DNA of 48,751 nucleotides, taken from an uncultured Mediterraneibacter sp. GTDB lineage: Bacteria > Bacillota > Clostridia > Lachnospirales > Lachnospiraceae. Shown here piece after piece: positions 8,728 to 17,603 of this stretch. Each line of letters starts with the position of its first letter. Positions within the stretch are counted from its first letter, which is position 1. Below the pieces are notes generated by a model. The model was given only the letters and a program-made list of their open reading frames with translations. It was not told where the DNA came from and did not search any database. The stretch lies in NCBI GenBank assembly GCA_944376695.1, contig CALWDM010000012.1, positions 1 to 48,751 of the forward strand, given 5' to 3'. A program made the position numbers and the translations under genes.

Positions 8728-9226
8728 GGAACTGCGCACGGAGAAGCGTGCGTGGCGGAAATGGGTGGCAGGAACGTCTGTCCTTGTGGCAGTGGTTTTC
8801 CTGATGTCCCATGTATTTTTCGGCATGGCGGTAGTAGAGGGGAATTCCATGAATCCTTCCTTTGTGGACGGGGAGCTGACCGTGTATATGCGGATTCCCG
8901 GAGAGATCAGGAGAGGAGACGTGGTCCTTGTGGGGATATCGGATGACCGGACGCTGATCAAGCGGGTGATCGCCCTGCCGGGTGAGGAACTGTATATAGG
9001 GGACGACGGTGTATACATCGACGGTATCAGACTGGAGGAAACCCATGCTGCCGGGATCACGGAGCCGGAGGCAGGCCAGGAGAACCCATGTGTGCTCGGA
9101 GAAGGAGAATACTTCGTCATGGGAGATAACCGGGAAGACTCACTGGATTCCCGGCATTATGGCTCCATACGGAGAGAACAGATCAAAGGGAAAGTCATTA
9201 CACTCACAAAACAGAAAGGCTTATAA
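8633..9226 (+). CDS. lepB: Type I signal peptidase (S26)
   Basis: The 197-residue protein has a very basic N-terminus, one membrane segment (about 43-65) and the S26 boxes: GNSMNPS with nucleophile Ser72, the general-base region TLIKRVIALPGE with Lys110, and GDNREDSLDSRHYG from about 164. It removes signal peptides on the outer face of the membrane. The GDNR/SLDSR box is the ordinary bacterial type, not the SipW type used with TasA fibres. It is the last gene of the accessory operon and its start lies inside the coiled-coil gene. Placement between two sets of secreted proteins suggests a dedicated processing enzyme, though it may serve other substrates too. Confidence 0.93.
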   Translation: MDRKKQKKVRRRRLQKKQERTQVERAIQSRIEELRTEKRAWRKWVAGTSVLVAVVFLMSHVFFGMAVVEGNSMNPSFVDGELTVYMRIPGEIRRGDVVLVGISDDRTLIKRVIALPGEELYIGDDGVYIDGIRLEETHAAGITEPEAGQENPCVLGEGEYFVMGDNREDSLDSRHYGSIRREQIKGKVITLTKQKGL

Positions 9227-9280
9227 AAGACACGCGGAGAAGCGGTTGCTGACAGTCTTTCCGAATAAAGATTTGCAGAA

Positions 9281-9315
9281 AAAAACAACACAATGTATAT
9301 TGTGTTGTTTTTTTT
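9281..9315 (+). terminator. AT-rich perfect hairpin after signal peptidase gene
   Basis: A perfect 14-bp inverted repeat (AAAAACAACACAAT with its complement) around GTAT is followed by a short T-run, 55 bp after the stop. It could terminate the accessory operon. Its core is related to an inverse copy at 9520-9547, so it may also be a protein-binding site. Confidence 0.5.
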
Positions 9316-9519
9316 GTTAAGACATAAATATTTAAAAATTTCGTTGGATATATATTTACATGATTTTCCATATTTTGTCAACATGAAATCTACAAAAAAT
9401 ACAAGATTTGGAAATAAATTCTATATTTTTCGCTTAGCATCAGCCCGAATGATATGTGCTGTTGTATGTTTTTCCTGTCTGAGACGGCCATTTCCCCTCT
9501 TTGGGAGAAAGAATCAATC

Positions 9520-9578
9520 ACACAATATACATTGAGTTGTTTTTTTAGGGAGAAATACAAACCATATGGGTTTGGTTT
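9520..9578 (+). promoter_or_regulatory. Candidate promoter and operator for the Rrf2 gene
   Basis: ACACAATATACATTG repeats, in inverse order, the core of the hairpin at 9281-9312. A weak promoter follows: TTGAGT (9532-9537) and TACAAA (9556-9561), 18 bp apart. A dyad AAACC-ATATG-GGTTT (9559-9573) overlaps the -10, a fitting place for autorepression by the Rrf2 protein. The 386-bp gap otherwise is AT-rich with nothing else recognised. Confidence 0.35.
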
Positions 9579-9612
9579 GAAAATGGTTCTGCAGGAAAGG
9601 TGAGAGGATATT

Positions 9613-10152
9613 ATGCAGCTGAACATTACGACCGACTATGCCATCCGCTTTCTTTTATGCATGGGAGATACGGGAGCGCCCGTGACGGGCAGCACAGTGG
9701 CGGAGCAGGCAAAGATCCCGCCCAAGTATCTCTTAAAGATCGCCCGCAAGCTCCGGGAAGCGGGGCTTCTCGGCACAGTGACCGGGGCGAAGGGAGGGTA
9801 TTACCTCCGAAAGGACCTGGCGCAGATCACACTGTCTGAGGTGCTCATGATCATGGAACCGACGATCAAGCTCAACCGGTGTCTGGAGCCGGACGCCTGC
9901 TGTACCGGCGGGGCCGGGGCCTTCTGCAGGATGCGCAGGTATTACCAGCGTATCCAGGAGGATCTGGAGGAGAAATGGTTTTCCAGAAGCCTGGAGGAGA
10001 TCGTTGATATGATGGACAGTGAAGAGAGTGAAAGAGGCGGTTCCCGGACAGGGACAGACAGCGTTTTGCAGGAGGAGGAAACTTCCTCCCCGGCAAGATG
10101 CGTGATATATATTTCAGATGATTTTGTGGAAAAAGAAGGCAAAAAACGGTGA
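9613..10152 (+). CDS. Rrf2-family transcriptional regulator, probable Fe-S sensor
   Basis: The protein (179 residues) starts MQLNITTDYAIRFLL, a typical Rrf2/IscR N-terminus, followed by the winged helix with PPKYLLKIARKL and GAKGGYYL. Cys93, Cys99/Cys100 and Cys108 fall where IscR and NsrR carry their three cluster ligands, so redox, iron or nitric oxide sensing is likely. The C-terminal 45 residues are a variable polar tail beyond the usual fold. It ends 9 bp before the second giant surface gene, so it probably heads that operon and controls it, perhaps with the accessory operon. AGGAAAGGTGAGAGG precedes the ATG. The signal sensed is not deducible. Confidence 0.88.
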   Translation: MQLNITTDYAIRFLLCMGDTGAPVTGSTVAEQAKIPPKYLLKIARKLREAGLLGTVTGAKGGYYLRKDLAQITLSEVLMIMEPTIKLNRCLEPDACCTGGAGAFCRMRRYYQRIQEDLEEKWFSRSLEEIVDMMDSEESERGGSRTGTDSVLQEEETSSPARCVIYISDDFVEKEGKKR

Positions 10153-10161
10153 GGCGGTGAA

Positions 10162-13100
10162 ATGGAAATGAGACAGGGAAAACGAAGAAGAGGAAAAAAT
10201 CGGAGAAAGACCACAGGCTGGAATCGCTGGCTGGCCGGGCTGGTCACAGCGGCGCTGCTGCTCCCGGCGGGAGAGGGATTCTTCACGCGGGCCCAGGGCG
10301 AGGAAAAGGCAGAGGCGCTGGCAGAGGCGCAGAGCGAGACCGGATACCGCTTCTATGTAGACGAGATGAGCGCTGCCTCCGGGGTCATCAAAGGGGACGG
10401 CAGCGAGGTGCAGGAAGGGTACCGGATCACGGAGATCGTGCTCCCGGACGGGACGGCCGCTGCAGCGGAGGAAGTGAACTATACGGTGAGCGAAAGCGGA
10501 GACTACACCTTCAAAGTGACATACCAGAATGAAACGGATTCCGCAGAGCCGGACGTAAAGAGCGGAGACGCCCGGACGCAGTCAGAAGAGGCGGGCGCGC
10601 AGACGGAAGACGGTCAGACAGAGACAAGCGCGCAGGCGGCGGAAGCGGGTCAGGCAGAGACAAGCGCTCAGGCGGCGGAAGCGGATCAGTCAGAGACAAG
10701 CGCGCAGACGGCGGAAGCCGTCCAGTCAGAGACAAGCGCGCAGACGGCGGAAAGCGCAGCAGAGAATCAGGTGACAGAGGAAGTGACTCTGACGGTGACA
10801 CTGCCGGAGAGCGGGGAGGAGCAGGCAGAGCAGGAGGAGGCTGAAGCGCAGCAGACGGAGGAGACAACGCTGCAGGCGGACCAGAACCTGGCGGCAAAGA
10901 CGCGGGCGCTCTCTGTTCCGCAGATTGAGAGCAGGGCCATATCCTTTGGGGGATATGATTACAACACGCAGAAGAAGTGGAGTACCTCTGACTTCACAAC
11001 CCTGATGATGGGACGATCAAAGGCACATCTGGATGGCGGACTGACAAATCCTCCGGGAGATTCTCTCATATATAGCGGAACTATTCATAAGAAGGATGAT
11101 GCTGCCAACGGAGCGATGTTCAGATTCGGAGCCAGAACTTCGGGTGAAACCTCCAATGGGAATGCCTACTGGCTTCAGCAGGGACTGGCATTAAGTAATA
11201 TTACATTTGATTTCACAAGGGACTTTGCGCTGGTTGGCGAACTGGAGCTGGGAGGTATGTATCAGATCCAGGAGTTTGGAAATGTTGACATCCCAATCGA
11301 CGACGGCGTAACCATCGCCTTTGTTCCGGGCGGTAATGTTGGCGAAGCTCAGAAAAGGGCACAGCAGTCATACAGTCCGGCATACCGGCTTGGAGCATAT
11401 AATACTCTGATCAATTCTGTCGTCTGTGAATTTGATACTGCAAGCGATCATTATTACTCTACAGGCGATAGCACGAAAAATTTTGAGATTACCGAAGATC
11501 AGTTTAAAAGTATAGGGGACATTCAGTATGCGAATACAAAGAACCCAATACCTGATCTGAATGGAGAGAATATATACAACTTAGCTAAAAAGGGAGATAA
11601 TCAGGGCTCTAAGTATGTAAACGTTGCGCATATTGGAGTTTCGGCAACAGGAGGCGATGCCCTTGCGTCAGAAAGCTCCCCCCGTATGAGTATCAGAGGA
11701 AATGAGAAGTCGGGGCTTCTCAGCTATGAGATCAGATACGACAGCGCAAGTAAAACTGTTACATTTAAAGTCACCAGAGGGAGCAGTGAATATATTGTCA
11801 GCCAAAGCGTAAGCAGTCTTCTCGGCAGAATAGGAAGTGAGGCGTCAAACATGAAACTGGGCTTTACATTTGGCGCTGCATATACGAATCTCCATGAATA
11901 TTTAACCAGGGGCGATTATTTTGGTGAGACTAACAGCCCGGGAAGCGGACAGATCGATATCTACGCAAAGGAGCTGTATGTATCGCCAAATCTTGGCAGA
12001 ACCGCGACAAAAGTCAGATGGCTGAATAGCGGAACGGATGTTCAGAGTGATAATTCCACCTATAATGCTTACACGACAGATGGAACATCGAAGAACTATA
12101 CAAACAAGGCTTTGTGGCCAGTAGCCGGAGACAGGATCTACGCCCAGCTCAGCTTTAAACCAGCAACAAATGTCCTGCCTCGGCCTGGCAATGATACTAA
12201 TGTCAATACAGGAAAGCTATATGTAAGAGTCAAAGATCTGAATATTACTAATGACAGCGGGAATGTAATTAGTGGACTGTCGCTTGGAACCCCGGCGATC
12301 TATTGTAAAAAAGGAAATAATGACTGGTGGAAGCCTGGCAGCAGCGATTATGTAACCATCACTGGCAGTGACGTCACGGGTAACAACGCAGAGGTCTTTG
12401 TACGTGTCGAACTTAAGCTGCCCGATATACCAGGCACTATGGATATTGAAAAATACAATATCTCTGGAACGGTTGAAGCTGACTACTATGTAGGGAGTTC
12501 AAAGTTAACCTATTCGGTACCATTGATGAATGAAAATAATAACAGGATTCCGGTCAGCCGCAATCCGAAGGTGATCGACTACAATGGACAGAGCTTTTCC
12601 GGCAGCCCGCGTGTCTTTAAGGCGGAAACAACATTGAAGAACGTTACAAACGCCGGGAATAAGGATGGAGCAGGAGATACCACATCACTTCATTACGGAG
12701 TAGGGTACCGGCCATTCTCTACAGGCGACTATTATGCGATTTATCAGGAGGGGCACGAAAGCGATATAACGAGCGTAAGTTATCAGTATGCGTCAATGAG
12801 CAGCTTATCGAGTGTCCAGAGCAGTGGAGAGATTAAAGATAATGAGGCCCATACTGTAACGATGAACCCCTCAACAGATACAAGGTATATCGTCTCCTAC
12901 GGCATTCAGGATTCGACATATGCATCAAAGCAACAGAGTATTACAAACAACGCAAGCCGCGGAACAACGACAGGAAAACGGGTCATCTGGGCGAGCGATG
13001 ACGTTCAGATCGTGAATGGCTGGGAGTTTTATGCATTGCCGGTTACCATGCCGAAAGATGAGCTTACCGGCTTTGGTACAGGCTCTAACGCGGCATACTA

Positions 13101-16059
13101 TCAAAAGCTGTTAACAGCAGCTTCCGCCAAAATATTCAGAACTGCCGACTATAACTTCACGAATAAATTTTCTGCGGATTATCATGAGGTGAAGGATGCG
13201 TCAAATACTGCTGCAAAAGTCCAGGAGGCAATAAACAGTCCGGGAACCCAGGTACAGATTCCAATCGTAGTAGGAACAGGCGATGGAGATCGAAGCTACA
13301 CGATCCGGCTGACGGTGGAGGATAATCCGAGCATCATCACCAGCACGGACGACGCAAACATCCTGAAGGAAGGCGCGGCAGTGACTGCCTACACGCACGG
13401 GACCCCGGTTCCAGGCGCACAGAATGGTTCCTTTGAGATCACAGGCACTTTCAAATTCGGCGGAAGCACGGATTCTCTGGAAGGCGCGCAGTTCGCGGTG
13501 ACAAAACAGGAAAAGGGAAGGAATGATGCTGACCCGACCCAGGAGGTGACCAGCGGTGACAGCAGCAGCGTGATCGGTTACGGAATCATCCACGCGGATA
13601 CAAACGGCGGACTGAGAGCCGAACTGGTGGGAGGAACCTATTTTGCCGATAACATGGGTAAGCTGGAAATCAAAAGCATCACCGGGGAATCAGGGAATAC
13701 ATTCACTCTGCGGTTTTCTGTCAAAGACAACGGGGGCAGCATAAGCTACCGCTGGGATGAAGGCGCGGTTTACGGCGTCCATGCATGGGGGGCCGATAAT
13801 ACAGACGCACCGTCAGATGCGGAGCTGCAGAAGGCGGGAGACCGGTCAAAACCGGCGGGAGAAAGGACAACAGCGACGAAGACGCTCTTCCTGGATCCGG
13901 ACAAAGACATCCCCGGGGAGACCCATGAAGTCTCTGTCCTGCCAAAGAAGGTAAGAAGCGCGGGAAAAACAACGATCGATCAGATCGAAAATCCTGATTC
14001 TGATCTGATCTACCCTGAGACAGACTTCAGCCTGTCAGCGGAGTTTGGAATTGACCCGGATTATCCTGTAAGCCTCCAGATCGGAGACACTGCGCCGGAG
14101 GAGAGCAAGGTGCATACAGCTGTGTACAAAGCAGATCCGGGAGTGGACGCGGCCAAAGGCTGGGCGTTCGAAGGACAGATCCTCGATGACGGACAGGGGG
14201 CAGAAGGCTCGCCGGAAAACAAGGTGGATGCGGGAAGCGTGGGAATGAAAGTAGAGCCAGACGGTACGCAGTCGGATGATACCGTAACCGTAACCTATGA
14301 CTTTACAGACGTGGTGACAGACGGAGATCACACGATCACAAAGGAATGGGAGGACGGGGCAGTCTATTACATCGTGGCATGGAATGACTCCAACGAAGAA
14401 GGCAACGACTTTACAGAGACAAACCTGAACCCGGTAAACGGAGACTCCAGAACAAAGGCTCCAAGCGTAAGCACTGGGCTGGAGATGAGTAAGATCATGT
14501 ACAGCGGTGACGGTAAGATGTACCCCGGCGATGGAGGAACGCAAACGGAAGACGTCACCCCTGCTGAGACGAAGGTGTATATGCAGGAGGACGGAAAATA
14601 TTCGCTGGAGGCTGCATTCTGCATGAAAGGGGATATAAAGCAGAGCAATAACAAGACTGCTTATTATGTGGTCTTCGCACAGGAGCCGGATGGTGACAAC
14701 GCAGCGAAATGGGGACTTACTGAAAAAGGAAGTATCAACCTGGAGGATATGACAGTTTCAGATACAGATAGACAAAATAATCCTGATTCAGGAGGAATTT
14801 TTTACGGCAGGTTTGAGGGATCCAAAGCTGCGGTGACTGTAGCTGTTTCAGATGATGGAAGCCTCACAGACATTACATTAAAATTCACCGGCATCGATGA
14901 AGTAGGCAGAAGCCCCATGACATACCGGATCTATATGTGGAACGCAGGAAACGGGGATAAGGCGCTTAACGGTATCGCGAGAGTTTACGACAGTGGAAGC
15001 GCGCTGGAAGCGGCGCTCCCAAAGGCAGACTACCCGTGCAATGGGGAGAAGCTTTATGTAATCCCGCGGATCTACAGCGAAGGCGCCACGATAGAGAACC
15101 GGACAAAAGGCAAGATGTTCTACGAGGATAATGATCTGAAGATCAGCGGCTCGTTCGTGACGTCGGGAAGCAGCGTGATATCCGTAAACGACCTGCTCAC
15201 TAATACAGAATTTATCAGCGAGTTGAAGATCGCCCTGTACAAGAAGGATCCAAACTCGGACAGATACCAGATATTTGCAATGGTAAGTCCGGACGGCTCC
15301 GGCAATCTGACAGGCTATCAGGCAGATACAGTAACAGACATGAAGATACAGGCCGATCCGGGGAATCCAAAAGGCTTTACGGTAACCTTCACGAAGACGA
15401 ATGTAAAGCATCAATATGACGACGGCGCTAGCTACCGGATCTATGCCTGGACAGCAAGCAACGTCACAGACGGTCTTCCCGCTAATTTTGGCAAGCATGG
15501 GAACAACAGCGAGAAGTTTGTCCCGGCAGCCGAGATCGAGGCTATCACAACGATCCCGAGCGTGGAGACGCTTACAACGGCTGTGCTGGGAACCGAGGTG
15601 AACAGCATCATCCACTACCCGAAACAGATCACCATGCTGGACAATGTGAACAGTCCGACAGATAAGCATATATATTCCGCAAACCAGAAAATCACGGTAA
15701 CGCCTGTTGCAGACAGTGCAGGGACTCCGGCAGAAACACCTGACCCGGATCCCGGGGTGGACGTGGTGATCCAGGAAATCTCGGATACGCAGAAAGTTGA
15801 CGCAATAGAGATTTCAAGAAATACAGGCAGCAATCAGGAAACGATCGCTCTGACCTGTTTCCTCGGAACAATCAATACGGCGCCGGCAGGTACGCAGATC
15901 ACTTCAGATGGAAAAGTGGGAACTTTAAAATTCGCATCTCCGGGAAATGAACTGCCATTGTACTTCCGCTCTTCGACAGAACCGGATGTGGCGGACGGAG
16001 CGCCGTTTACAGGAACAATACACTTTACATTCAGCAAGTCGGCAGCAGCAGGAAACTAA
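10162..16059 (+). CDS. Giant secreted L-type-lectin-like adhesin, copy 2
   Basis: The 1965-residue protein has a basic-rich start then a hydrophobic export signal (to about residue 45). A domain shared with copy 1 follows (GDYTFKV, then LTVTL), interrupted by a low-complexity Gln/Ser/Thr/Ala/Glu region containing a 12-residue tandem repeat (152-199). Residues about 253-611 look like an L-type lectin: DGVTIAFVPG, LGAYNTL, VVCEFDT, YEIRYDSASKTVTFKV and MKLGFTFGAA come in the order expected of that fold. Four repeat modules with DGAxYxxxAW or YRIYMW signatures follow (near 1193, 1391, 1586, 1748). The last 160 residues match copy 1 and the small subunits. No anchor signal is present. The ATG at 10162 follows GAGGCGGTGAA. 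A carbohydrate-binding tip adhesin is my inference. Confidence 0.9.
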   Translation: MEMRQGKRRRGKNRRKTTGWNRWLAGLVTAALLLPAGEGFFTRAQGEEKAEALAEAQSETGYRFYVDEMSAASGVIKGDGSEVQEGYRITEIVLPDGTAAAAEEVNYTVSESGDYTFKVTYQNETDSAEPDVKSGDARTQSEEAGAQTEDGQTETSAQAAEAGQAETSAQAAEADQSETSAQTAEAVQSETSAQTAESAAENQVTEEVTLTVTLPESGEEQAEQEEAEAQQTEETTLQADQNLAAKTRALSVPQIESRAISFGGYDYNTQKKWSTSDFTTLMMGRSKAHLDGGLTNPPGDSLIYSGTIHKKDDAANGAMFRFGARTSGETSNGNAYWLQQGLALSNITFDFTRDFALVGELELGGMYQIQEFGNVDIPIDDGVTIAFVPGGNVGEAQKRAQQSYSPAYRLGAYNTLINSVVCEFDTASDHYYSTGDSTKNFEITEDQFKSIGDIQYANTKNPIPDLNGENIYNLAKKGDNQGSKYVNVAHIGVSATGGDALASESSPRMSIRGNEKSGLLSYEIRYDSASKTVTFKVTRGSSEYIVSQSVSSLLGRIGSEASNMKLGFTFGAAYTNLHEYLTRGDYFGETNSPGSGQIDIYAKELYVSPNLGRTATKVRWLNSGTDVQSDNSTYNAYTTDGTSKNYTNKALWPVAGDRIYAQLSFKPATNVLPRPGNDTNVNTGKLYVRVKDLNITNDSGNVISGLSLGTPAIYCKKGNNDWWKPGSSDYVTITGSDVTGNNAEVFVRVELKLPDIPGTMDIEKYNISGTVEADYYVGSSKLTYSVPLMNENNNRIPVSRNPKVIDYNGQSFSGSPRVFKAETTLKNVTNAGNKDGAGDTTSLHYGVGYRPFSTGDYYAIYQEGHESDITSVSYQYASMSSLSSVQSSGEIKDNEAHTVTMNPSTDTRYIVSYGIQDSTYASKQQSITNNASRGTTTGKRVIWASDDVQIVNGWEFYALPVTMPKDELTGFGTGSNAAYYQKLLTAASAKIFRTADYNFTNKFSADYHEVKDASNTAAKVQEAINSPGTQVQIPIVVGTGDGDRSYTIRLTVEDNPSIITSTDDANILKEGAAVTAYTHGTPVPGAQNGSFEITGTFKFGGSTDSLEGAQFAVTKQEKGRNDADPTQEVTSGDSSSVIGYGIIHADTNGGLRAELVGGTYFADNMGKLEIKSITGESGNTFTLRFSVKDNGGSISYRWDEGAVYGVHAWGADNTDAPSDAELQKAGDRSKPAGERTTATKTLFLDPDKDIPGETHEVSVLPKKVRSAGKTTIDQIENPDSDLIYPETDFSLSAEFGIDPDYPVSLQIGDTAPEESKVHTAVYKADPGVDAAKGWAFEGQILDDGQGAEGSPENKVDAGSVGMKVEPDGTQSDDTVTVTYDFTDVVTDGDHTITKEWEDGAVYYIVAWNDSNEEGNDFTETNLNPVNGDSRTKAPSVSTGLEMSKIMYSGDGKMYPGDGGTQTEDVTPAETKVYMQEDGKYSLEAAFCMKGDIKQSNNKTAYYVVFAQEPDGDNAAKWGLTEKGSINLEDMTVSDTDRQNNPDSGGIFYGRFEGSKAAVTVAVSDDGSLTDITLKFTGIDEVGRSPMTYRIYMWNAGNGDKALNGIARVYDSGSALEAALPKADYPCNGEKLYVIPRIYSEGATIENRTKGKMFYEDNDLKISGSFVTSGSSVISVNDLLTNTEFISELKIALYKKDPNSDRYQIFAMVSPDGSGNLTGYQADTVTDMKIQADPGNPKGFTVTFTKTNVKHQYDDGASYRIYAWTASNVTDGLPANFGKHGNNSEKFVPAAEIEAITTIPSVETLTTAVLGTEVNSIIHYPKQITMLDNVNSPTDKHIYSANQKITVTPVADSAGTPAETPDPDPGVDVVIQEISDTQKVDAIEISRNTGSNQETIALTCFLGTINTAPAGTQITSDGKVGTLKFASPGNELPLYFRSSTEPDVADGAPFTGTIHFTFSKSAAAGN
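10615..10758 (+). repeat. 36-bp coding tandem repeat in the giant adhesin
   Basis: Four 12-codon units (QxETSAQxAExx) lie head to tail in the linker between the N-terminal domain and the lectin-like head. Units differ at a few positions. Length change by whole units would keep the frame and alter only the linker. Confidence 0.85.
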
Positions 16060-16077
16060 CAGTCAGGAGGCGGAATA

Positions 16078-16491
16078 ATGAAAATGAAGAAATGGATTCT
16101 AACCGGGATTCTGAGCCTGTGCCTCCTGACAGCGCCCTTAGGCGCGGTGGAAGTACACGCAGCAGGAGACGCGCAGGCGACGACGGAGTTTACATACCGG
16201 CCGTCGAAGAAAACGCAGATCGACCGCGGGAGCGCCGCGGCGAAGACAGGCGACAGCGCGGAGCTGGGGAAATGGCTGATGCTTGGTTCCGGCTCCGGGA
16301 TGCTCCTCCTTTTGCTCCTTTTGGGACTTAAAAGGCGGAGCGAAGAGGAAAGCGGGGAGGCATGCCCCCTTCCCCCCGGAGAGATCTGGGAGAGGGCGAA
16401 AAGCCCCCCAGAAGAGATGGCTTCAAAGCCGGAAGGGCTTGAAGATAGATACAAAAAAACAAAAACAATAAAAAGGAGAGAAAACTTATGA
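16078..16491 (+). CDS. Small sortase-type anchor protein, copy 2, with extended tail
   Basis: This is the paralogue of 4581-4865: signal peptide (1-28, VHA then A), ATTEFTYRPSKKTQIDRG, an AAKTGDS sorting-like motif (54-60), a hydrophobic stretch (about 66-83) and KRR. The TGA that ends copy 1 right after SGEA is TGC here, so the frame runs on for 43 more residues through what is non-coding in copy 1 and ends 4 bp into the next gene. The added tail is charged and would be cytoplasmic if the hydrophobic stretch spans the membrane. Whether a sortase would still accept it is doubtful to predict. AGGAGGCGG precedes the ATG. Confidence 0.78.
   Translation: MKMKKWILTGILSLCLLTAPLGAVEVHAAGDAQATTEFTYRPSKKTQIDRGSAAAKTGDSAELGKWLMLGSGSGMLLLLLLLGLKRRSEEESGEACPLPPGEIWERAKSPPEEMASKPEGLEDRYKKTKTIKRRENL
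16421..16444 (+). other. Intercistronic-type RNA hairpin, copy 2 (inside anchor tail)
   Basis: The hairpin is identical to 4919-4942, with CTTCAAAGCC facing GGCTTGAAG. Here it lies within the extended anchor reading frame, about 45 bp before the subunit start. Conservation of every stem base between duplicates while nearby bases differ suggests an RNA role. Confidence 0.5.
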
Positions 16492-17087
16492 AAAACAGAA
16501 AACTTTACGCAGCAGCACTGGCGGCGACACTGGCAGTAAGCGCATTCGGAACAACTGTAATGGCGGCAGAGACAACAGCAAATGGAACAACAACATTCAA
16601 GTATACACCGGGAACAGCAGGCCCGATTGATCCGGTAGACCCAGGTACGGAAGAGACGTCAGAAAATAACTGGATGGTAGTTTATCCGAAGACAATCGTT
16701 CTCACAGATGAGAATGTTGAAACAGCGGATACATTCACTAAGGGAGCTGCATTGAAATTTACTGTAAAGCAGAAACAAGCTGGAGTAGATGGTGATGCGA
16801 TTACGGAAGATAATATTCCTCAGGGACTGGTCATAGAAGCTGAAGGAGCAAACGACACAGGCGATTACACGCTTACAGGAGCCTCCGGAACTGCAACTAT
16901 GCAGCTGGCAGGATTTGAAGGCACAAAAATTACTTCAACCGCTAATGAGATAGGTGTTCTGACATATGATGAAGCGACTCAGAGTGGAAAGGCAAAGATT
17001 AGCAATAATGCTTCTGCCATTGAAGGAACGGAATATACTACAAGTGTAACATTTACCTTCACAAACCCGGGAAATATAGGGGGTTAA
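16488..17087 (+). CDS. Small secreted fibre-like subunit, copy 2
   Basis: The 199-residue paralogue of 4988-5575 has a signal peptide (1-26), a mature start with GTTTFKYTPG, a short proline linker, and one domain from VVYPKTIVLTD to TSVTFTFTNPG. The N-terminal 60 residues and ribosome site (AAAGGAGAGAAAACTT) are nearly the same as in copy 1, while the core domain has diverged, as expected if each subunit pairs with its own giant adhesin. Its start overlaps the extended anchor gene. No anchor is present. A self-polymerising shaft subunit is inferred from the shared N-terminal peptide and the domain match to the giant protein. Confidence 0.85.
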   Translation: MKNRKLYAAALAATLAVSAFGTTVMAAETTANGTTTFKYTPGTAGPIDPVDPGTEETSENNWMVVYPKTIVLTDENVETADTFTKGAALKFTVKQKQAGVDGDAITEDNIPQGLVIEAEGANDTGDYTLTGASGTATMQLAGFEGTKITSTANEIGVLTYDEATQSGKAKISNNASAIEGTEYTTSVTFTFTNPGNIGG

Positions 17088-17155
17088 TAAGTAAAAATAT
17101 GCACAATGACAATTGCGGGCAAAATCAGTGTGCAGATGGATATGGAAAGAAAACA

Positions 17156-17187
17156 GGGAGGGGACGGTTGAAAGACCGCCCCCTCCC
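17156..17187 (+). terminator. GC-rich hairpin after the copy-2 module
   Basis: GGGAGGGGACGGT pairs with ACCGCCCCCTCCC with one mismatch, 69 bp after the subunit stop. It is the counterpart of 5646-5678. There is no U-tract. The rest of the 516-bp gap to mnmM shows no gene I can support; a 75-codon open frame at 17193-17420 lacks a ribosome site. Confidence 0.5.
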
Positions 17188-17603
17188 CTGTCATGAAAGC
17201 ATTCAAGAAACTTTCTTCTGCTCTTCTGGCTGGAACTGGCCGGACTGACAGGAGCTTCCATGTACCCAACAAGGGGATCCCTCCCGGGCCGCACATATGC
17301 CGTATGATACAAAAAGTGTCAATAGGCCGGGAAGGGACCGTCTGCTTTGGGAATAGACGAACCATAGGCTTCCCCGTTATCAACCAGGTAGCCAGCAAGG
17401 ATATGGAGAGAATTTTCTGAAAGGATAGCATAGCGGAGTGTCATAGAAAAAATGGAGTAATAAATTGACATAATATGGATTGATCAAAGTGGAGGTTCTG
17501 TCTGTTTTTGAAAAAACAGTAGAATTATGTATCCCGCACTGGCCTTTGCGCTGGCAACCTGATACAATACCAAAAAAGAATACGACAACCAAAAGGATGA
17601 GAA

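Noticed and set aside
8032-9120. 362-codon minus-strand open frame across the coiled-coil and signal peptidase genes
   Set aside because: It is Ser/Pro/Phe-rich antisense sequence, a usual shadow of GAG-rich coiled-coil codons, while the plus-strand genes carry clear motifs.
17193-17420. 75-codon open frame after the copy-2 surface module
   Set aside because: It starts right at the end of a hairpin, has no ribosome site, no counterpart after copy 1 and an unconvincing protein sequence.
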